From positions 1-64,000 of the forward strand of contig JAJDSZ010000108.1 in NCBI GenBank assembly GCA_022827425.1: DNA of 64,000 bases. The letters are read 5' to 3'. Position numbers and translations under genes: made by a program. The DNA comes from Pseudomonadales bacterium. Lineage in GTDB: Bacteria > Pseudomonadota > Gammaproteobacteria > Pseudomonadales > Pseudohongiellaceae. The notes under the pieces were generated by a model. That model was given only the letters and a program-made list of their open reading frames with translations, searched no databases and was not told where the DNA came from. This document shows positions 52,421 to 62,791 of the stretch, in pieces; the first letter of the stretch is position 1, and each line of letters starts with the position of its first letter.

Positions 52421-52762
52421 ATGATTATGAAAACCACATTGCGCACCTATTCTCGCCTGACTCGGGAAGCGCTGCTTCTGCTGGGAAAGCAGATCAGGCT
52501 TGCCCGAAAACGGCGGCGTATGTCCGAACACGATCTCGCTGCCCGGGTCGGTATAGCCCGGAGCACGTTGCAACTCATCGAAAAGGGAAATCCATCGGTG
52601 GCGATCGGTCTGGTGCTGGAAACCGCCACACTTGCGGGTGTCAGCCTGTTCGCTCCGGAAGCGACATCCCTGGCGCCGCAGTTGGTGCTGATCGATGACA
52701 AACTCACCCTGATGCCCGGTTCAATTCGGAAACCACGACACGAGGTTAACGATGACTTCTAA
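52421..52762 (+). CDS. hipB: HipB-like HTH antitoxin
   Basis: LGKQIRLARKRRRMSEHDLAARVGIARSTLQLIEKGNPSVAIGLVLETATLAGV; 11-bp overlap with hipA. Confidence 0.82.
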   Translation: MIMKTTLRTYSRLTREALLLLGKQIRLARKRRRMSEHDLAARVGIARSTLQLIEKGNPSVAIGLVLETATLAGVSLFAPEATSLAPQLVLIDDKLTLMPGSIRKPRHEVNDDF

Positions 52763-54059
52763 CTCAACTCACCCTGGCGAAGCTTACGTCTGGATTTGGC
52801 TACCTGAACAAACCGAACCGGTGGTTGCGGGCCGTATCCGTGCAGAAAGCGATCACTTCGAGTTCACCTATGGCCGTTCTTACCTGGCCCGTAAGGACGC
52901 AATCCCTATTTATGCGCCCGAACTTCCCCTGGGCCGTGGCTCCTTCGCACCCGAACCACCTCTTGACATCGCCAATTCTCTGCGAGACGCCTCACCGGAT
53001 GCCTGGGGTCGCCGGGTGATCGCCCACCGACTTGGAGGCGACCGCACCGGCGCGGACATAATCGACGACCTTGATGAGCTTACCTTTATGCTCAAGTCTG
53101 GCTCGGATCGAATTGGAGCGCTTGACTTCCAGAAATCTTCACAGGAATACGTTCCCCGCGCTGCCGAAAACGAAACACTCGACCGATTGCTTGAATCAGC
53201 CGACCGCGTCGACCGGGGGCTCCCGCTGTCGCTTGACCTGGCCGAGGCCCTGCAGCATGGAACGGCAGTCGGAGGGGCAAGGCCCAAGGCGTTGATTCAG
53301 GACGGCGAATACAAGTACGTCGCGAAATTCTCCTCCTCGTCCGATACCTACAGCGTGCTGAAAGCCGAGTATATCGCCATGCGTCTAGCGAGTCTGGCGG
53401 GGCTCAGCGTGGCGCCGGTCAAGCTTTGCAAGGCAATGGGGAAAGATGTACTACTCATTCAGCGCTTTGACCGCAAACTGACGGACGCTGGCTGGACCCG
53501 CCGCGCAATGGTCTCCGCACTCACACTTTTCGGCTTTAACGCGATGTTCGCCGCCTACGCTTCCTATGAAGAACTTGCGGACATTATCCGGAGGCGCTTC
53601 ACCGAGCCAACCGAAACGCTGAGGGAACTGTTTTCGCGGATGACGTTCAATATACTCGTGGGCAATACCGATGATCACGCTCGGAATCACGCGGCATTCT
53701 GGAATGGCGACAGCCTCACAATGACGCCGGCTTATGACATTTGTCCGCAATCAAGAACCGGACGCGAAGCTTCCCAGGCAATGCTGGTCCACAATCGGGA
53801 ACGGCGCAGCCAACTGCTGCTCTGCCTCGCAGCGGCAAGCAAGTTCCTGATCTCCCAAGAAAAAGCCCTGTCGATCATGCGAAACCAGGTAACAGTCATC
53901 GCCGAAATGTGGCATGCGGCCTGCGATGAAGCGCAGCTTGGCGATGCGGACCGGAGACTGTTATGGCGTCGACAATTTCTGAATGATCTGGCCTTTGAAG
54001 GATTGGAGAAACAATTCCCGGAAGAGTTGAACTCGCTACGCCCACAGTTCGACGGCTGA
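52752..54059 (+). CDS. hipA: HipA-family Ser/Thr kinase toxin
   Basis: YVWIWLPEQTEPVVAGRI; TAVGGARPKALIQ; NILVGNTDDHARNHAAFW catalytic motif. Confidence 0.9.
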   Translation: MTSNSTHPGEAYVWIWLPEQTEPVVAGRIRAESDHFEFTYGRSYLARKDAIPIYAPELPLGRGSFAPEPPLDIANSLRDASPDAWGRRVIAHRLGGDRTGADIIDDLDELTFMLKSGSDRIGALDFQKSSQEYVPRAAENETLDRLLESADRVDRGLPLSLDLAEALQHGTAVGGARPKALIQDGEYKYVAKFSSSSDTYSVLKAEYIAMRLASLAGLSVAPVKLCKAMGKDVLLIQRFDRKLTDAGWTRRAMVSALTLFGFNAMFAAYASYEELADIIRRRFTEPTETLRELFSRMTFNILVGNTDDHARNHAAFWNGDSLTMTPAYDICPQSRTGREASQAMLVHNRERRSQLLLCLAAASKFLISQEKALSIMRNQVTVIAEMWHAACDEAQLGDADRRLLWRRQFLNDLAFEGLEKQFPEELNSLRPQFDG

Positions 54060-54071
54060 GCGGCCCCAGCT

Positions 54072-55373
54072 TCACAAAGCCTTCCGTAGCACCTTGGAAT
54101 TGCGCTGGAAATTGTAGAACTCGCGGCGGTTGGCGGGCAGGTCTTCCACCCGGCTTTCCTCGAATCCGTGGCGCTGGAACCAGTGCTCGGCGCGGGTGGT
54201 CAGGGCCAGCAGGGTATCCATGCCATTGCCGCGGGCTTCGGCTTCGAGGCTGGCGAGCAGGCGTTCGCCGAGGCCATTGTTGCGGTGCGCAGAATCGATG
54301 GCGATGCAGGCGATCTCGCCGTGGCGGTCGTCGACCGGATACAGCGCGGCGCAGGCCACGAGGGTATCTTCCCATTCGATGATGCTGAAATTGCCGATTT
54401 CATTTTCGAGCAATTCCCGGGAACGGCGCACCAGGGAGCCGTCGGCTTCGAGTGGCGCGATGAGTTGCAGGATTCCGGGCACATCGGATAATTGCGCCGG
54501 GCGCAGCAGATGCGGTTCGTCGCGGCTGAGCAGGCTGCCGCTGCCCTCCCGGGTGAACAGTTCCCGCAACAGCGCGCCGTTCCGGCGGCAACTGATCAGA
54601 TGGCAGCGGTGGACTCCCCCCCGGCAGGCCCGCAGGGCCGCCTGCAGGGCAAGTCCGGCGCAGCGGGAATCGGCGTCGCCGCGGGCCAGCATCCGGTCCC
54701 TGCAGGCTTCGCCCTCGGCAAGGCTCAGGTTGGGCAGCACGGCGCCATCGGCATTGCTTGCGCCATCGCCGGGGATGAACAGGATGAGCTTGTCGGCTTC
54801 CAGGGCGGCGGCGGTTTCCGTGGCCAACTCGCCCGGCGCCAGGGCGAAGACTTCTCCGGTGATCGAATAGCCGAGGCTCGGCAGCAGCACGATCTTGCCC
54901 CGGGCCATCTCTTCGCGGATGGCCGCCGCATCGACTTTCCTGACTTTACCCGCGTATTGCAGATCGACCCCCCCCACCACGCCGGCGGGTCTTGCGGCGA
55001 CAAAATTGCCCCGGCGCACCGGGATATCGGCGCCATGCAGGGGGGATTTGCTCGTACCCTGGGAAAACATCGCCTCTATCGCCACGCCGAGGCCGCCGGC
55101 CTGTTGCCGAATCCGCCCCATCGCCGCCTCGTCAAGCGCTCGGGCCTGTTCTCCGGACGCAGGTTCCGCGTCGCCGGCCTCCAGACCATGCACCACGGCC
55201 ATGCGCACCCCAAGGCTGTGCAGCAGGCTCAGGTCGAAGACGATATTGGGCAGATTGTCCCCCCCGGCCAATGCCTCGCCGTGGAGCAAGATGACGAAAG
55301 TGCCGCCGCGGTGGGCATTGATATAAGCCGCCGCGGAACGGAACAGTTCGATCATTTCCCCTGCCTGGTTCAT
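54072..55373 (-). CDS. argA: Amino-acid N-acetyltransferase (N-acetylglutamate synthase)
   Basis: Kinase-like N-domain (FVILLHGEAL…) plus GNAT C-domain (IACIAIDSAHRNNGLGERLLASLE). Confidence 0.93.
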   Translation of the reverse strand: MNQAGEMIELFRSAAAYINAHRGGTFVILLHGEALAGGDNLPNIVFDLSLLHSLGVRMAVVHGLEAGDAEPASGEQARALDEAAMGRIRQQAGGLGVAIEAMFSQGTSKSPLHGADIPVRRGNFVAARPAGVVGGVDLQYAGKVRKVDAAAIREEMARGKIVLLPSLGYSITGEVFALAPGELATETAAALEADKLILFIPGDGASNADGAVLPNLSLAEGEACRDRMLARGDADSRCAGLALQAALRACRGGVHRCHLISCRRNGALLRELFTREGSGSLLSRDEPHLLRPAQLSDVPGILQLIAPLEADGSLVRRSRELLENEIGNFSIIEWEDTLVACAALYPVDDRHGEIACIAIDSAHRNNGLGERLLASLEAEARGNGMDTLLALTTRAEHWFQRHGFEESRVEDLPANRREFYNFQRNSKVLRKAL

Positions 55374-55383
55374 GGCTTCAAAC

Positions 55384-56547
55384 TTACAGGCAATGCTGCG
55401 CCACGAGTTCCCGCAGGGTTCGGATGCAGGGATCAATCATGTCCAGGGACAGGTATTCATCCGGCTGATGCGCTTGATCGATATGGCCCGGGCCGAGCAC
55501 GATGGTGTCCATGCCGAGTTGCTGCAGGAATGGCGCTTCGGTGCCGAAAGCCACGCTTTCGCCCTGGTGGCCGGTGATTTTCTCCGCGGCGCGCAACAGG
55601 GCGCTTTGTTCCCGGGCGAAAAACGCCGGCGTGCCGGGAAACAACGGGATGAGTTCGGCCTCGACCCGCAAGGGCCCGGTTACCGCGGCAAGGCGCCGGC
55701 GAATCTCGTGCCGGATACTTTCCACCTCCATTCCCGGCATCAGGCGAATGTCGAATTGCAACTCGCAATGGCCGCAAATGCGGTTCGGATTGTCGCCGCC
55801 GTGAATTACGCCGAGGTTCAGGGTGGGGTGGGGAATCTCGAAAAAATCGCCGCGGTAGCGTTCGCGCAACTGCTTGCGGAACTCGATCAGGTCGGCGATC
55901 ACGGCGTGCATGGCATCGAGTGCGTTGCGGCCGAGTGATGGGTCGGAGGAATGGCCGCTGCTGCCGCGCAGGCGCACCGATTCCATCATGATGCCCTTGT
56001 GGCTGCGGATGGGCCGCATTCCCGTGGGCTCGCCGATGATTGCCGAGCGCGCCCGGGGTCGGCCCATTTCCGCAAGACTGCGGGCGCCCTGCATCGAGGT
56101 TTCTTCATCGGCGGTGGCGAGAATGATCAGCGGCTGGCGAAACTCCTGATCAAGCAGGGGCCGCATGGCTTCGATGGCGATGGGGAAAAAGCCTTTCATG
56201 TCGGTGGCACCGAGACCGTAGAGGCGGCCGTCGCGCTCGGTCATTCGCAATGGGTCACTGGTCCACAGGTGTTCATCGAAGGGAACCGTGTCGGTATGGC
56301 CCGCGAGCACCATGCCGCCGGGGCCGCTGCCATATGTCGCTATCAGATTGCATTTCTCATTGCCGGTGGTGGAAGGCGACTGCACCACTTCGCAGGCGAA
56401 ACCGAGCGAATCGAGCTTCTCCGCCAGAAAATCGACCACCAGCCGGTTGCTCATGTCGATGCCGGGGTCGGTGGAGCTGACGCTGGCAAGGCCAATCATC
56501 CTGTCCATTGTGGTCAGCAGTTCGCGGGATTCCACAGACATGTTCAA
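55384..56547 (-). CDS. argE: Acetylornithine deacetylase
   Basis: GMVLAGHTDTVPFDEHLWTSDPLRMTERDGRLYGLGATDMKGFFP; ATADEETSMQGARSL; overlap with phhB stop. Confidence 0.94.
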   Translation of the reverse strand: MNMSVESRELLTTMDRMIGLASVSSTDPGIDMSNRLVVDFLAEKLDSLGFACEVVQSPSTTGNEKCNLIATYGSGPGGMVLAGHTDTVPFDEHLWTSDPLRMTERDGRLYGLGATDMKGFFPIAIEAMRPLLDQEFRQPLIILATADEETSMQGARSLAEMGRPRARSAIIGEPTGMRPIRSHKGIMMESVRLRGSSGHSSDPSLGRNALDAMHAVIADLIEFRKQLRERYRGDFFEIPHPTLNLGVIHGGDNPNRICGHCELQFDIRLMPGMEVESIRHEIRRRLAAVTGPLRVEAELIPLFPGTPAFFAREQSALLRAAEKITGHQGESVAFGTEAPFLQQLGMDTIVLGPGHIDQAHQPDEYLSLDMIDPCIRTLRELVAQHCL

Positions 56548-56906
56548 TCCCCCGCCGGGATCGATTCCCGGGCGATTTCGCTGCTTTTCGCCGCCATGAT
56601 GAAGTCATTCCGATGCAGTCCGCCGATCTTGTGAGTCCACCAGTGCAGGGTGACCTTGCCCCATTCGACGATCATGGCCGGGTGATGGTCCTGCTCTCCG
56701 GCCAATTCGGAAATCCGGTTCGCATAGCGCATCGCCGCGTCCCAGTCGGGGAAGCGAAACTCGCCCACCAGCTTGTTGACGCCGTCATCCGCCGTCAGGC
56801 TCCACTGGGGCAAGTCGGCTAACCATTCTGCCGCCTGGGTTTCCGTCACGGTCTCGCCGCCGACGCGGCAAGGCTCGCAGGACAGGGTATCGAGTGATTG
56901 TTTCAC
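56544..56906 (-). CDS. phhB: 4a-hydroxytetrahydrobiopterin dehydratase
   Basis: FRFPDWDAAMRYANRISELAGEQDHHPAMIVEWGKVTLHWWTHKIGGLHRNDF; GTGA overlap with hemW stop. Confidence 0.92.
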   Translation of the reverse strand: MKQSLDTLSCEPCRVGGETVTETQAAEWLADLPQWSLTADDGVNKLVGEFRFPDWDAAMRYANRISELAGEQDHHPAMIVEWGKVTLHWWTHKIGGLHRNDFIMAAKSSEIARESIPAGD

Positions 56907-58036
56907 GTGAATTCTCCTAGGATGCTGTCCAGCAGGCGGTAACCCCTGCTGCTCGCGCGCACCGAAACATCGTCGTGTTCCAGCAAACCCTGGCGAGCGA
57001 GGCATTCTAGCCTGTCCTCGATGACGCGCAAAGCAAGCCCGGTGCGGCTGGCGAAATCGGCGGGGGAAAATCCCTCCACGAGGCGCAGGGCGTTCATCAG
57101 GAATTCCAGCGGCCGCTCGGCCAAGCTTACTTCCACCGCAATCGTCTGACTGCCCGCTTCAAGGTAATGTTCCGGCCGGCGCGTCTTGCGGCTGCGCAGG
57201 ATGCGGTTCCGGCCCGGAAAACTCAGTTTGCCATGGGCGCCGGCGCCGATGCCCAGATAATCGCCAAAGCGCCAGTAATTCAAATTGTGCCGGCACTGCT
57301 TCCCCGGCCTGGCGAAAGCAGAAATCTCGTAGCGCGCATAGCCGGCGTTTTCCAGCATGGCGAGGCCGGCTTCCTGCATGGCTTCCACCGCGCTGCCTTC
57401 CGGCAGGAGAGGCGGGCGGCACCAGAAAACCGTGTTGGGTTCGAGAGTGAGCTGGTACCATGAAACATGTTCTGGCTGCAATTCGATGGCGCTGGCGAGA
57501 TCCCGCAGGGCCTCGTCATGGCGCTGTCCGGGCAGGCCGAACATCACGTCGAGGTTGATATTGTCGAAGCCCGCCTCGCGCGCCATGGCCAATGCTCCCC
57601 GGGCCTCGGCGCCATTGTGGATTCTGCCGAGCCGGCCCAGGGCGCCGTCGTCGAAGCTTTGCGCGCCGATGGAAAGCCGGTTGATTCCAGCTTCGCGGTA
57701 TCCCGCGAAACGTTCCGCCTCGGCGGTTCCCGGATTGGCTTCCAGGCTGATCTCGGCGTCCGGGGCGAGGCCGCCGCTTTCCCGCAGCGCATCGAGCAGG
57801 CGGGCGAAGGATCCGGCCTGAAACAGGCTCGGCGTGCCGCCGCCGAAAAAGACCGTTTCCACCGGCCTGGCGTCCCCTTGCCGGCTTTCGGTCAAATCGG
57901 CGCGGAGCGCTTCCACATATGCCGGCTCGGGAATTCCGGCGCCCGGCTTTTCATGGGAATTGAAGTCGCAATAAGGGCATTTGCGAACGCACCAGGGGAT
58001 GTGGGCATACAACCCTAGGGGGGGTAGTTCCAGCAT
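56903..58036 (-). CDS. hemW: Radical SAM heme chaperone
   Basis: LYAHIPWCVRKCPYCDFNSHEK; VFFGGGTPSLFQA; NINLDVMFGLPGQ. Confidence 0.95.
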   Translation of the reverse strand: MLELPPLGLYAHIPWCVRKCPYCDFNSHEKPGAGIPEPAYVEALRADLTESRQGDARPVETVFFGGGTPSLFQAGSFARLLDALRESGGLAPDAEISLEANPGTAEAERFAGYREAGINRLSIGAQSFDDGALGRLGRIHNGAEARGALAMAREAGFDNINLDVMFGLPGQRHDEALRDLASAIELQPEHVSWYQLTLEPNTVFWCRPPLLPEGSAVEAMQEAGLAMLENAGYARYEISAFARPGKQCRHNLNYWRFGDYLGIGAGAHGKLSFPGRNRILRSRKTRRPEHYLEAGSQTIAVEVSLAERPLEFLMNALRLVEGFSPADFASRTGLALRVIEDRLECLARQGLLEHDDVSVRASSRGYRLLDSILGEFT

Positions 58037-58617
58037 GACATCAGCTTGCCGATGGCCTGGGCACGGTGGCTGAGGATGTTCTTGCGCTCCGACGGCAGTT
58101 CCGCCGAAGTGCGATTTTCCCCGGGCAAAAAGAACAGTGGGTCATAACCAAAGCCGTTTCCCCCCCGGGGCTCGAACAGGATTTGTCCTTCCCAGCTTGC
58201 CTGGCATACCAGGGGCATGGGGTCTTCAGCATGACGCAGGAACACGATGGCGCAGTGAAAGCGGGCCCCGCGCCCGGCGGCGGGGATTTGGCGAAGTTCC
58301 GCGAGCAGCTTGCGATTGTTGGCTTCATCGGCCCCGGCGCCATCGGCCCCTGCGTAGCGGGCGGAGAAGATGCCCGGCCTGCCCTGGAGCGCGTCCACCG
58401 CAAGCCCGGAATCATCGGCGATGGCGGGCAGCCCGCTCTCGCGGCAGGCATGCCTCGCCTTGAGCAGGGCGTTCTCGACAAAACTCAGCCCGTTCTCTTC
58501 GACCGGCGCAATATCTAATTCAGCCTGGGAAAGCAATTCCACCCGCTTTGCCGCGAGCAGGGCGCGCAACTCGGCAAGCTTGCCGGCATTGCCGCTGGCG
58601 AGCACGATGCGACGCAT
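58015..58617 (-). CDS. rdgB: XTP/dITP diphosphatase
   Basis: [51 protein letters not shown]. Confidence 0.95.
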   Translation of the reverse strand: MRRIVLASGNAGKLAELRALLAAKRVELLSQAELDIAPVEENGLSFVENALLKARHACRESGLPAIADDSGLAVDALQGRPGIFSARYAGADGAGADEANNRKLLAELRQIPAAGRGARFHCAIVFLRHAEDPMPLVCQASWEGQILFEPRGGNGFGYDPLFFLPGENRTSAELPSERKNILSHRAQAIGKLMSCWNYPP

Positions 58618-59210
58618 CAGTTTCGGCTCAGGTGGTAGATGGCGATTTCGCCGAGAAAATTGGGCCAGGCGCGCATGGCCCAACTGCCTTCATGGCGGGA
58701 ATTGACCACGGTGCGGGCGAGTACGCGGATATCACCTTCGCGGCACAGGGCGTCGAAATCCCCCACTGTGCAGAAATGGATATTGGGGGTGTCGTACCAC
58801 TGGTGCGGCATGAAGTCCGACACCGGCATGCGCCCCCGCAGCAGCAGGTCGAGCCGGCTTTTCCAGTTGCCGAAATTGGGAAAGGTAACGATGCCCTTCC
58901 TGCCGATGCGCAGCATTTCACGAACCAGTTCCGCGGGATTGTCCAGCGCCTGCAGGGTCTGGGCGAGCAGCACGGTATCGAAGCTGTCGGATTCGAAATT
59001 GGACAGGCCCTGATTCAGGTTCTGCTCGATTACCGCCACTCCCGAAGCCAGACATTGCTCGATATTGGCCGGATCGATCTCAAGACCCACCGCATGCACA
59101 TCCTGTTCGCGCTGCAGCCAGGCGAGCAGGGCGCCGTCTCCGCAGCCGAGGTCGAGCACCCGGCTGCCGGGTTCGATCCAGCGGCGGATGATTTCCTGGT
59201 CAGGACGCAT
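58617..59210 (-). CDS. metW: Methionine biosynthesis protein MetW
   Basis: [37 protein letters not shown]-type overlap with rdgB. Confidence 0.94.
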   Translation of the reverse strand: MRPDQEIIRRWIEPGSRVLDLGCGDGALLAWLQREQDVHAVGLEIDPANIEQCLASGVAVIEQNLNQGLSNFESDSFDTVLLAQTLQALDNPAELVREMLRIGRKGIVTFPNFGNWKSRLDLLLRGRMPVSDFMPHQWYDTPNIHFCTVGDFDALCREGDIRVLARTVVNSRHEGSWAMRAWPNFLGEIAIYHLSRN

Positions 59211-60399
59211 GGCCGCAGATCTCCCGGTGGGCATTGCCGAGATAGGCGGACAGCGCATTGACATAGCGCGGAATCGGCAGCAGAAAGGCGTCGTGGCCCT
59301 GATCCGCCTCGATTTCCAGATAGCTCACCCGCTTGCCGGCCCGCAGCAACCGGTTGGCGACTTCCCGGGAACGGTCAGGCGGAAAGCGCCAGTCGGTGCT
59401 GAATGACATCAGCAGGAATTTACAGTTCGAGTCGGCGAAAGCCAGGGACAGGTCGCCTTCGTAGTCCACCGACGGGTCGAAATAATCCAGCGCCTTGGTC
59501 ATCAGCAAATAGGTATTGGCGTCGAACTTCTCGGAAAACTGCTCGCCCTGGTAACGCAGATAGCTTTCCACTTCAAAATCCACATTGAAACCAAAACTCA
59601 GGGAGCCGCTGCGCAAATCCCGGCCGAAATTGTCCTGCCTGGCTTCCAGCCCCGCCAGGGCCTTGCCGAATTTGGCGCGCATGGAAGAATCGGACAAATA
59701 CGTGATATGCCCCACCATGCGCGCAAGCATCAGGCCCTGCTTGGGATATACGCCGTGTTCGAGGTAGCGCCCGTCGTGGAAATCCGGGTCCTTGGTGATG
59801 GACTGCCGGGCGACTTCATTGAAGGCGATGTTCTGGGCCGAGAGTTTGGGCGCGGCGGCGATGGCGATGGCGTGATGCAGGCGCTCGGGATAACTGATCG
59901 CCCAGCGCAGCACCTGCATGCCGCCAAGGCTGCCGCCGATCACCGCGGCCCACTTGCCGATGCCGAGCCGGTCCATCAGCCGCAGTTGGCTGTTGACCCA
60001 GTCGCGCACGGTGATGATGGGGAAATCGGGGCCATAATGCCTGCCGGTTTCCGGATTGATGGAAACCGGCCCGGTGCTGCCGCCGCAGCCGCCGAGGTTG
60101 TTCAGGCAGACCACGTAAAACCGGTTGGTGTCGATGGCCTTGCCCGGGCCGATGCAGTTGTCCCACCAGCCGGGCTTGCGGTCGTCTTCGCTGTGATAGC
60201 CGGCGGCGTGGTGATCGCCGCTGAGGGCGTGGCAGATCAGTATGGCATTGGAGCGGCCGGGGTTGAGTTCGCCGTAGGTTTCCACCATCAATTCATAGGC
60301 TGGCAGCGACTTGCCGCTGCGCAGGATCAGCGGCTCGTCGAATGCGAGGCGTTGCGGGCTCACCAGTCCAACGCTGTCTGACTTGTCGATCTTGCTCAT
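59200..60399 (-). CDS. metX: Homoserine O-acyltransferase
   Basis: [54 protein letters not shown]. Confidence 0.95.
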   Translation of the reverse strand: MSKIDKSDSVGLVSPQRLAFDEPLILRSGKSLPAYELMVETYGELNPGRSNAILICHALSGDHHAAGYHSEDDRKPGWWDNCIGPGKAIDTNRFYVVCLNNLGGCGGSTGPVSINPETGRHYGPDFPIITVRDWVNSQLRLMDRLGIGKWAAVIGGSLGGMQVLRWAISYPERLHHAIAIAAAPKLSAQNIAFNEVARQSITKDPDFHDGRYLEHGVYPKQGLMLARMVGHITYLSDSSMRAKFGKALAGLEARQDNFGRDLRSGSLSFGFNVDFEVESYLRYQGEQFSEKFDANTYLLMTKALDYFDPSVDYEGDLSLAFADSNCKFLLMSFSTDWRFPPDRSREVANRLLRAGKRVSYLEIEADQGHDAFLLPIPRYVNALSAYLGNAHREICGHAS

Positions 60400-60418
60400 G
60401 GCTTGGAGGATTCTGGGG

Positions 60419-61006
60419 TCAGATGCCTATCACGATCAGCGAAACCTGCTGCGAACCGAATGTGGTGTTGAGGAAATCCAGAATAAAGCGAATCAGGATA
60501 AAAACGAAAATGGGCGAAAAATCCAGCCCGCCCATGGGCGGCAGCACCTTGCGGAAAGGCGCCATGACCGGGTCGGTCAACTGCCAGACGAGCATCAGCA
60601 GGGGGTGCGGATTCGTGTTGCCGGAAAACATCATCACGAAGGACATGATGATGGACGCGATTATGGCGTACCAGTAGATGTTGATGATGAAGTAGACCAC
60701 GCCGAGCACCGACCAGCTAATCACGAAAGCGGCGCCGGGTATGCTGACGTTGTAAATCATCAGCAGTACGCAGATGGCGATGCCTTCCACCACGAAGGCC
60801 AGCACCAGGGTGGCGAAATCGATATTCCGGTAACCGGGAATGAAGTTGCGGAAAACCCGCACCATGGGGTCGGTCACCCGCACCACGGCCTGGGATACGG
60901 GATTGTAGAAATCGGCCCGGGCGACTTGCAGCAGGAAGCGCAGCAGTATCGCCAGCAGATAGAGCCCGCCCAGGGCATTGAAAATCGCGGCCGTTGCTTC
61001 ATTCAT
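60419..61006 (-). CDS. YggT family membrane protein
   Basis: Two YggT repeats (…[20 protein letters not shown]…, …[23 protein letters not shown]…). Confidence 0.93.
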   Translation of the reverse strand: MNEATAAIFNALGGLYLLAILLRFLLQVARADFYNPVSQAVVRVTDPMVRVFRNFIPGYRNIDFATLVLAFVVEGIAICVLLMIYNVSIPGAAFVISWSVLGVVYFIINIYWYAIIASIIMSFVMMFSGNTNPHPLLMLVWQLTDPVMAPFRKVLPPMGGLDFSPIFVFILIRFILDFLNTTFGSQQVSLIVIGI

Positions 61007-61830
61007 GGCGCTTGTCCGCTGGCCCGGGCGAGTTCGCCGGCGCGCTCGGCGGCGGCGGCGATGGCGGTTTCCACGAGTTGGCGCAGGCCATTTTCCTCGA
61101 ATTGTCTGACCGCCGCCTCGGTGGTTCCTCCGGGCGAGGTGACCCGGGCGCGCAGGGTTTCAAGCTCCAGTTCGCTGCTGTCCACAAGCCTGGCGGCGCC
61201 AAGCGCGGTCTGGCAGGTCAGTTGTCTGGCAAGCCCCGTATCGAGCCCCAGCTTCTGCGCCGCGTTTTGCATGGCTTCCATGAACAGGAAGAAGTACGCG
61301 GGGCCCGAGCCGGACAACGCGGTAACGATATCGAGATCGGACTCCCTTTCGCACCAGACACAGATACCCACAGCGCGCATCAATTCCTCCACGCTTTGCC
61401 GGTGGCCGGGACCGGCGAGGGCATTGGCGAACAGACCGGATGCGCCGCAGCCGATCAGGGCCGGGGTATTGGGCATGCAGCGCGCGATGGGCAGGCGGTC
61501 GCCGAGAAGTTCGGCGAGCCGCGCCAGGGTCACCCCGGCGGCCACCGACATGACCAGCGGCCTGCGACTGCCGAGAGCGGGGCGCAATGCCGCGCAGGCA
61601 TCCATCATGGACTGGGGTTTGACCGCAAGCACGATCAGGTCGCAGTTCCCGCCAATCTGTTCGCTGCTGACTGCATTGACACCGTGTTCGCGCTCAAGCC
61701 GCGACACTTTGCCGAAGTCTATGTCGGCCATAGAAATCCGCGAAGCTTGCCAGCCCTTGCCGAGCAGACCGAGTACGATGCTGCCGGCCATGTTGCCGCT
61801 GCCGATGAAGCCGATGTGTCGCGCCGACAT
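61003..61830 (-). CDS. proC: Pyrroline-5-carboxylate reductase
   Basis: MSARHIGFIGSGNMAGSIVLGLL; LSGSGPAYFFLFMEAM; overlap with yggT. Confidence 0.95.
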   Translation of the reverse strand: MSARHIGFIGSGNMAGSIVLGLLGKGWQASRISMADIDFGKVSRLEREHGVNAVSSEQIGGNCDLIVLAVKPQSMMDACAALRPALGSRRPLVMSVAAGVTLARLAELLGDRLPIARCMPNTPALIGCGASGLFANALAGPGHRQSVEELMRAVGICVWCERESDLDIVTALSGSGPAYFFLFMEAMQNAAQKLGLDTGLARQLTCQTALGAARLVDSSELELETLRARVTSPGGTTEAAVRQFEENGLRQLVETAIAAAAERAGELARASGQAP

Positions 61831-61934
61831 GGAGCCGCTCCAGGCGGATTCCGGGAAAGCGGCCATTCTATCCCATAAGCCGGCAAGCTGCGCCGATGAA
61901 ATTCAGCAATTCTCATTATGGCGCTCCAACCTTC

Positions 61935-61974
61935 ATGTCATTCCGCGCGAAGCGAAGCGTAGTCGCAGAACCTC
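61935..61974. repeat. Interspersed repeat family B (inverted)
   Basis: ATGTCATTCCGCGCGAAGCGAAGCGTAGTCGCAGAACCTC, reverse complement of the 31435 copy. Confidence 0.65.
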
Positions 61975-61998
61975 AGGCAGTGGCCTCCCGGGGAGGTT

Positions 61999-62739
61999 TC
62001 ATCCTGTTCTGGCGCCGAACAGCGCCGTGCCGAGGCGGACCATGGTGGCGCCTTCGACTATGGCTGCTTCAAAGTCGCGGCTCATCCCCATGGACAAGGT
62101 ATCCATTTCGGGAAATTCGCGTCGCAATCGCTGAAACTCCATGGCCAGTGTGCGGAATGCAAGGCGCTGGGCATCCTCCCCCGCGACCCGGGCCGGTATC
62201 GTCATGAGACCGCGCAGACGCAACCGGGGCAGCCGGCTGACTTCCCGGCACAACATTTCGGCATCGGCCAGCGCCACGCCGGACTTGCTCTCTTCTCCCG
62301 ACAGCTTGACCTGCACACAGACATTCAACGGCAGCAGTCTCGCCGGGCGCTGGTCATTGAGCCGCCGGGCGACCTTCGACCGCGCCACGCTCTGCACCCA
62401 GTGAAAGTTTTCCGCGACGCCGCGGGTCTTGTTTGATTGCAGGGGACCAATGAAATGCCACTGGCAATCCGGCGCCTGGCTCATCTTGTCCAGGGCTTCC
62501 CGCAGGTAACTTTCGCCGAACCCGGTGACGCCGAGTCGCCTGGCTTCGGCGATTCTTGCCGCCGGCTGCCCCTTGCTCACCGGCAGCAGGCGCACCGAGC
62601 CGGGCGGGCGGCCGTGGCGATCCTCGCATGCGCGGATGCGGGCCCGGATTTGTTCCAGCCTGGGGGCAATACCGGTCACGATGTCGGATTGAGGAAAGAT
62701 GCGGCGGTTCCCGGTGGGTCGGCGGTGAAAGTCTACCAT
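61999..62739 (-). CDS. YggS family PLP homeostasis protein
   Basis: RLLPVSKGQPAARIAEARRLGVTGFGESYLREALDK; WHFIGPLQSNKTRGV; LSMGMSRDFEAAIVEGATMVRLGTALFG; start uncertain (62739 ATG or 62678 GTG). Confidence 0.93.
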   Translation of the reverse strand: MVDFHRRPTGNRRIFPQSDIVTGIAPRLEQIRARIRACEDRHGRPPGSVRLLPVSKGQPAARIAEARRLGVTGFGESYLREALDKMSQAPDCQWHFIGPLQSNKTRGVAENFHWVQSVARSKVARRLNDQRPARLLPLNVCVQVKLSGEESKSGVALADAEMLCREVSRLPRLRLRGLMTIPARVAGEDAQRLAFRTLAMEFQRLRREFPEMDTLSMGMSRDFEAAIVEGATMVRLGTALFGARTG

Positions 62740-62791
62740 CGGTAGCTGCCTGAATCTTGCCAGAGGAAAAAAGCGGCAAAGAGGACTCTCC

